Assembly: GCA_017590115.1 (NCBI GenBank)
Contig: JAGGNK010008559.1
Location: 7,371,888-7,435,887, forward strand
Length of the DNA: 64,000 bases
Source of the DNA: Montifringilla adamsi
Taxonomy: Eukaryota > Chordata > Aves > Passeriformes > Passeridae
Reading direction: 5' to 3'
Below the pieces are notes generated by a model. The model was not told where the DNA came from. It saw only the letters and a list, made by a program, of their open reading frames with translations, and searched no databases. This document shows, in pieces, positions 62,135-64,000 of the stretch (position 1 is its first letter; every line of letters begins with the position of its first letter). The translations under genes were made by a program, and so were the position numbers.

Positions 62135-63491
62135 TGCCTAAGCAGCAGAATTTCCAAGCAGAAGCCTTTCAGAAGGCTTGTTTTCCAGACCCATCTGTGA
62201 ACCACTGCATTTTCTGCAGTCCCCAATCTAAAAACCAGAAAGATTTGAGTGCTTCTACTATTATTGGAACACAAATCATGAACGCTCTGATTATTTCTCA
62301 TTCTATTTATGCTCCTTTTATTTGTGTTTTCCCCTCTGCCTGTTACCATCTCCAGGTATTTCAGCCTCCTTTAAGTCCACAATACTCAGTGTGTTCAGAG
62401 GAGCTGGACACTTCCACTCACCAGTGTATTCCAAACCAAGCTGAGCAGCTGCAGCAACCCCAGTGCTGTTGACTCGGTGTGATTTAGCTTTACAGTGTAA
62501 TTAAGCACATTGTCCTTACTCTGATAAGAGCCCCACAAACAAATAAATGCATTAGTACCCTAGGTTATGCACCAATATACTCCCAAAAGCAACTGTTTGG
62601 TGAGAGGGACTCATTACTTTACAAATTTGTGACCCATAGATACAGGAATTGACACCAAAATGGGAGCCACGTGACCAAGTTTCTCAGTCTGTCAGATAAA
62701 AAAGACTCTTCAAAGATTCCCAGGGAAGCTAAGATCAAAGGCCACAGACAATCCCATAGCTAGTTAGTGACATGACCAGCCATTGTTGGGTAGAGGGGAA
62801 AAGAAGGGAATGCTCAGTTTGATTCATAAGTGTGATGAACACCAGCTTTATGATTCACCATGAAGGGCAGATCCCTAAGAGGCACCAAAACTTTCCTCCA
62901 CAGTAAATGCAGGACCACTAACTGGTTAAACCAAAAAACAAAGCTGGAAAAGCCCTGAAAATGGTGCTTGGTGTAGAGATCACCATTTACATTAAAACAA
63001 ATGGGAAAGGATAAATGTGATCCTGGATAGTGGTGTGTGGAAAAAAACTAAAATTACCAGTCAAGTAACAGTGACCCAGGCTCTGCTGTGCACCCTATCC
63101 AGAGAAGGCCACAGCTAGTCAGAAAGGGGATCTGAATCATTCTTTGCTTCAGCTTTAAATAAGGATGACATTTGGTACTCAACAATTCAGGAAAAGAATC
63201 TTCATTTAAAACAGTTTAGAATTTAAAAATGGGTTATTTGCAATTAAATTGTTGGCATTCAGTCTGTGGAAAAACATCTTACTGCTGGGTTTTCTTCTCT
63301 CCTGTAAATCTATCTTTGTCTATCCTGCAGAAAAACCACATAATTAAAGATGTCACTCATTCAGGAAGGTGGTACAGATCTATTAGCAGATTCCCTCCTC
63401 AGAGGCCACTGCATATTGCCTCCTCTTCCAAACTGCTGTGGGGTACTCTGCTGTCTGCTCTGCGGGCAGATGTTCCCAGGGAATTACTGCA
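62135..63491. other. Non-coding; no gene seen
   Basis: A 112-codon + frame (62134-62472) follows the small ORF at 61898 but is unrecognised. A ccacgtgacc E-box lies at about 62667-62676. An acceptor-like ctatcctgcag occurs at about 63320-63330 without a supported exon. Confidence 0.6.
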
Positions 63492-63510
63492 TTTGTTTAA
63501 ACAAACTGCA

Positions 63511-63548
63511 ATATATATATATACACATATATATATAAATATATATAA
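63511..63548. repeat. (TA)n microsatellite with CA interruption
   Basis: Tandem AT dinucleotides are interrupted by acac (63521-63526) and by a few extra A residues near the right end. Positions 63511-63537 alternate purine and pyrimidine perfectly. It lies 35 bases left of the A41 run. Confidence 0.93.
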
Positions 63549-63581
63549 AAATCTGTTACAGCAAGTAATGGTAATGATGAC

Positions 63582-63582
<1 letters not shown>

Positions 63583-63623
<41 letters not shown>
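63583..63623. repeat. A41 homopolymer, longest in the window
   Basis: Uninterrupted run of 41 A. It has no AATAAA upstream and no recognisable element body beyond the (TA)n tract, so an insertion tail is not supported. Such runs are very prone to length error in assembly. The run produces a false lysine or phenylalanine tract in open frames on both strands. Confidence 0.95.
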
Positions 63624-63624
<1 letters not shown>

Positions 63625-64000
63625 CCACAAGTTTTCCTACATCTGTTTTTGTTACACATGGTAACCAGGGAGATGAAAATATCCGCAGTCCTTGGTTCTG
63701 CTACTCATAACAAAGTGCTTCTGCTTTATACACTGAATGGTTCCATTTGATTTTTTAAGAGACTGAAAATAAACACAATCTCTATGCATAGTTTCCTCTG
63801 TTTTCAGGAACTATGACCTTTGACTTCTGTAAATCTATTTAAAGCTAATGTCTAAAGATCTGTTGTTCCAAGGATGTACAAAATATACCTAAGATTTATG
63901 CAACAATAAATCCTTCCTGGGCTTTCCTTTGTCAATTTTATTTCATTAACCAAAGCCAGTAACCAAAATGAGCTGCACATCCTCTGGAAGCTATCTAATG
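63624..64000. other. Non-coding; no gene seen
   Basis: AT-rich sequence to the window edge. No feature could be recognised. Confidence 0.65.

Noticed and set aside
15828..62676. Scattered CACGTG E-boxes (about 15829, 29491, 54489, 62669)
   Set aside because: About four copies is what chance predicts after allowing for CpG depletion; they are not clustered.
63229..63750. Longest open frame, 173 codons, + strand
   Set aside because: Its length depends on crossing the A41 run and the (TA)n tract, giving lysine and Ile/Tyr runs. No protein similarity is recognised.
1..64000. CRISPR arrays, bacterial operons, rRNA, mitochondrial insertions, endogenous retrovirus
   Set aside because: No spaced direct repeats, ribosome-binding-site-led gene strings, rRNA-like, mitochondrial-like or retroviral sequence was recognised anywhere. 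The window is vertebrate nuclear DNA.

Overview
The window looks like a vertebrate, almost certainly avian, non-coding region: a gene desert or the interior of a very large intron. The strongest evidence is at least two, probably three, CR1 LINE fragments. Two carry the antisense-oriented CR1 3' end typical of bird genomes, at 42941-43046 and 50326-50553. I see no Alu/B1-like SINE, L1, MIR-like or tRNA-SINE sequence. Base composition is AT-rich, CpG is scarce, there is no CpG island, and interspersed repeat density is very low. CR1 also occurs in crocodilians and turtles, so bird is an inference rather than proof. I cannot name the species or the locus.

No protein-coding exon could be supported. 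The longest open frames are 135-173 codons. The longest is inflated by a 41-base A run, and several others open on non-ATG codons. None shows a domain I recognise, and several sit in blocks where many frames on both strands are open at once, as expected of locally GC-richer non-coding DNA. Two frames are flagged as weak candidates only. One is a 78-codon ATG frame at 61898-62134 with a signal-peptide-like start and one predicted membrane segment. The other is a frame behind a strong polypyrimidine-CAG acceptor at 56273-56276 that begins with a short EGF-like peptide.

Layout: 1-7280 is AT-rich and unremarkable apart from an 18-bp perfect palindrome with a partial second copy (3309-3396). 7286-8310 is a GC-richer, frame-rich block. 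8310-21830 is plain sequence with small tandem duplications. 21840-22262 is a sharply GC-richer block of unknown origin. 22580-36000 is plain except for a striking cluster of four TGATAAG sites at 27293-27448. 36602-37130 is another GC-richer block. 36057-41802 contains three same-strand CTCF-core-like motifs. The CR1 fragments lie at 41803-50553. 49216-49250 and 51264-51308 hold sequences prone to non-B DNA. 53521-53700 and 55840-56340 look like developmental cis-regulatory modules by motif density. The right end carries a (TA)n tract followed by a 41-base A run.

If the window has a function, it is most likely distal regulation of a neighbouring gene outside the window. That is inference from motif clusters and cannot be confirmed without alignment to other birds. 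I found no evidence of a novel gene system, CRISPR array, RNA gene or intact mobile element.
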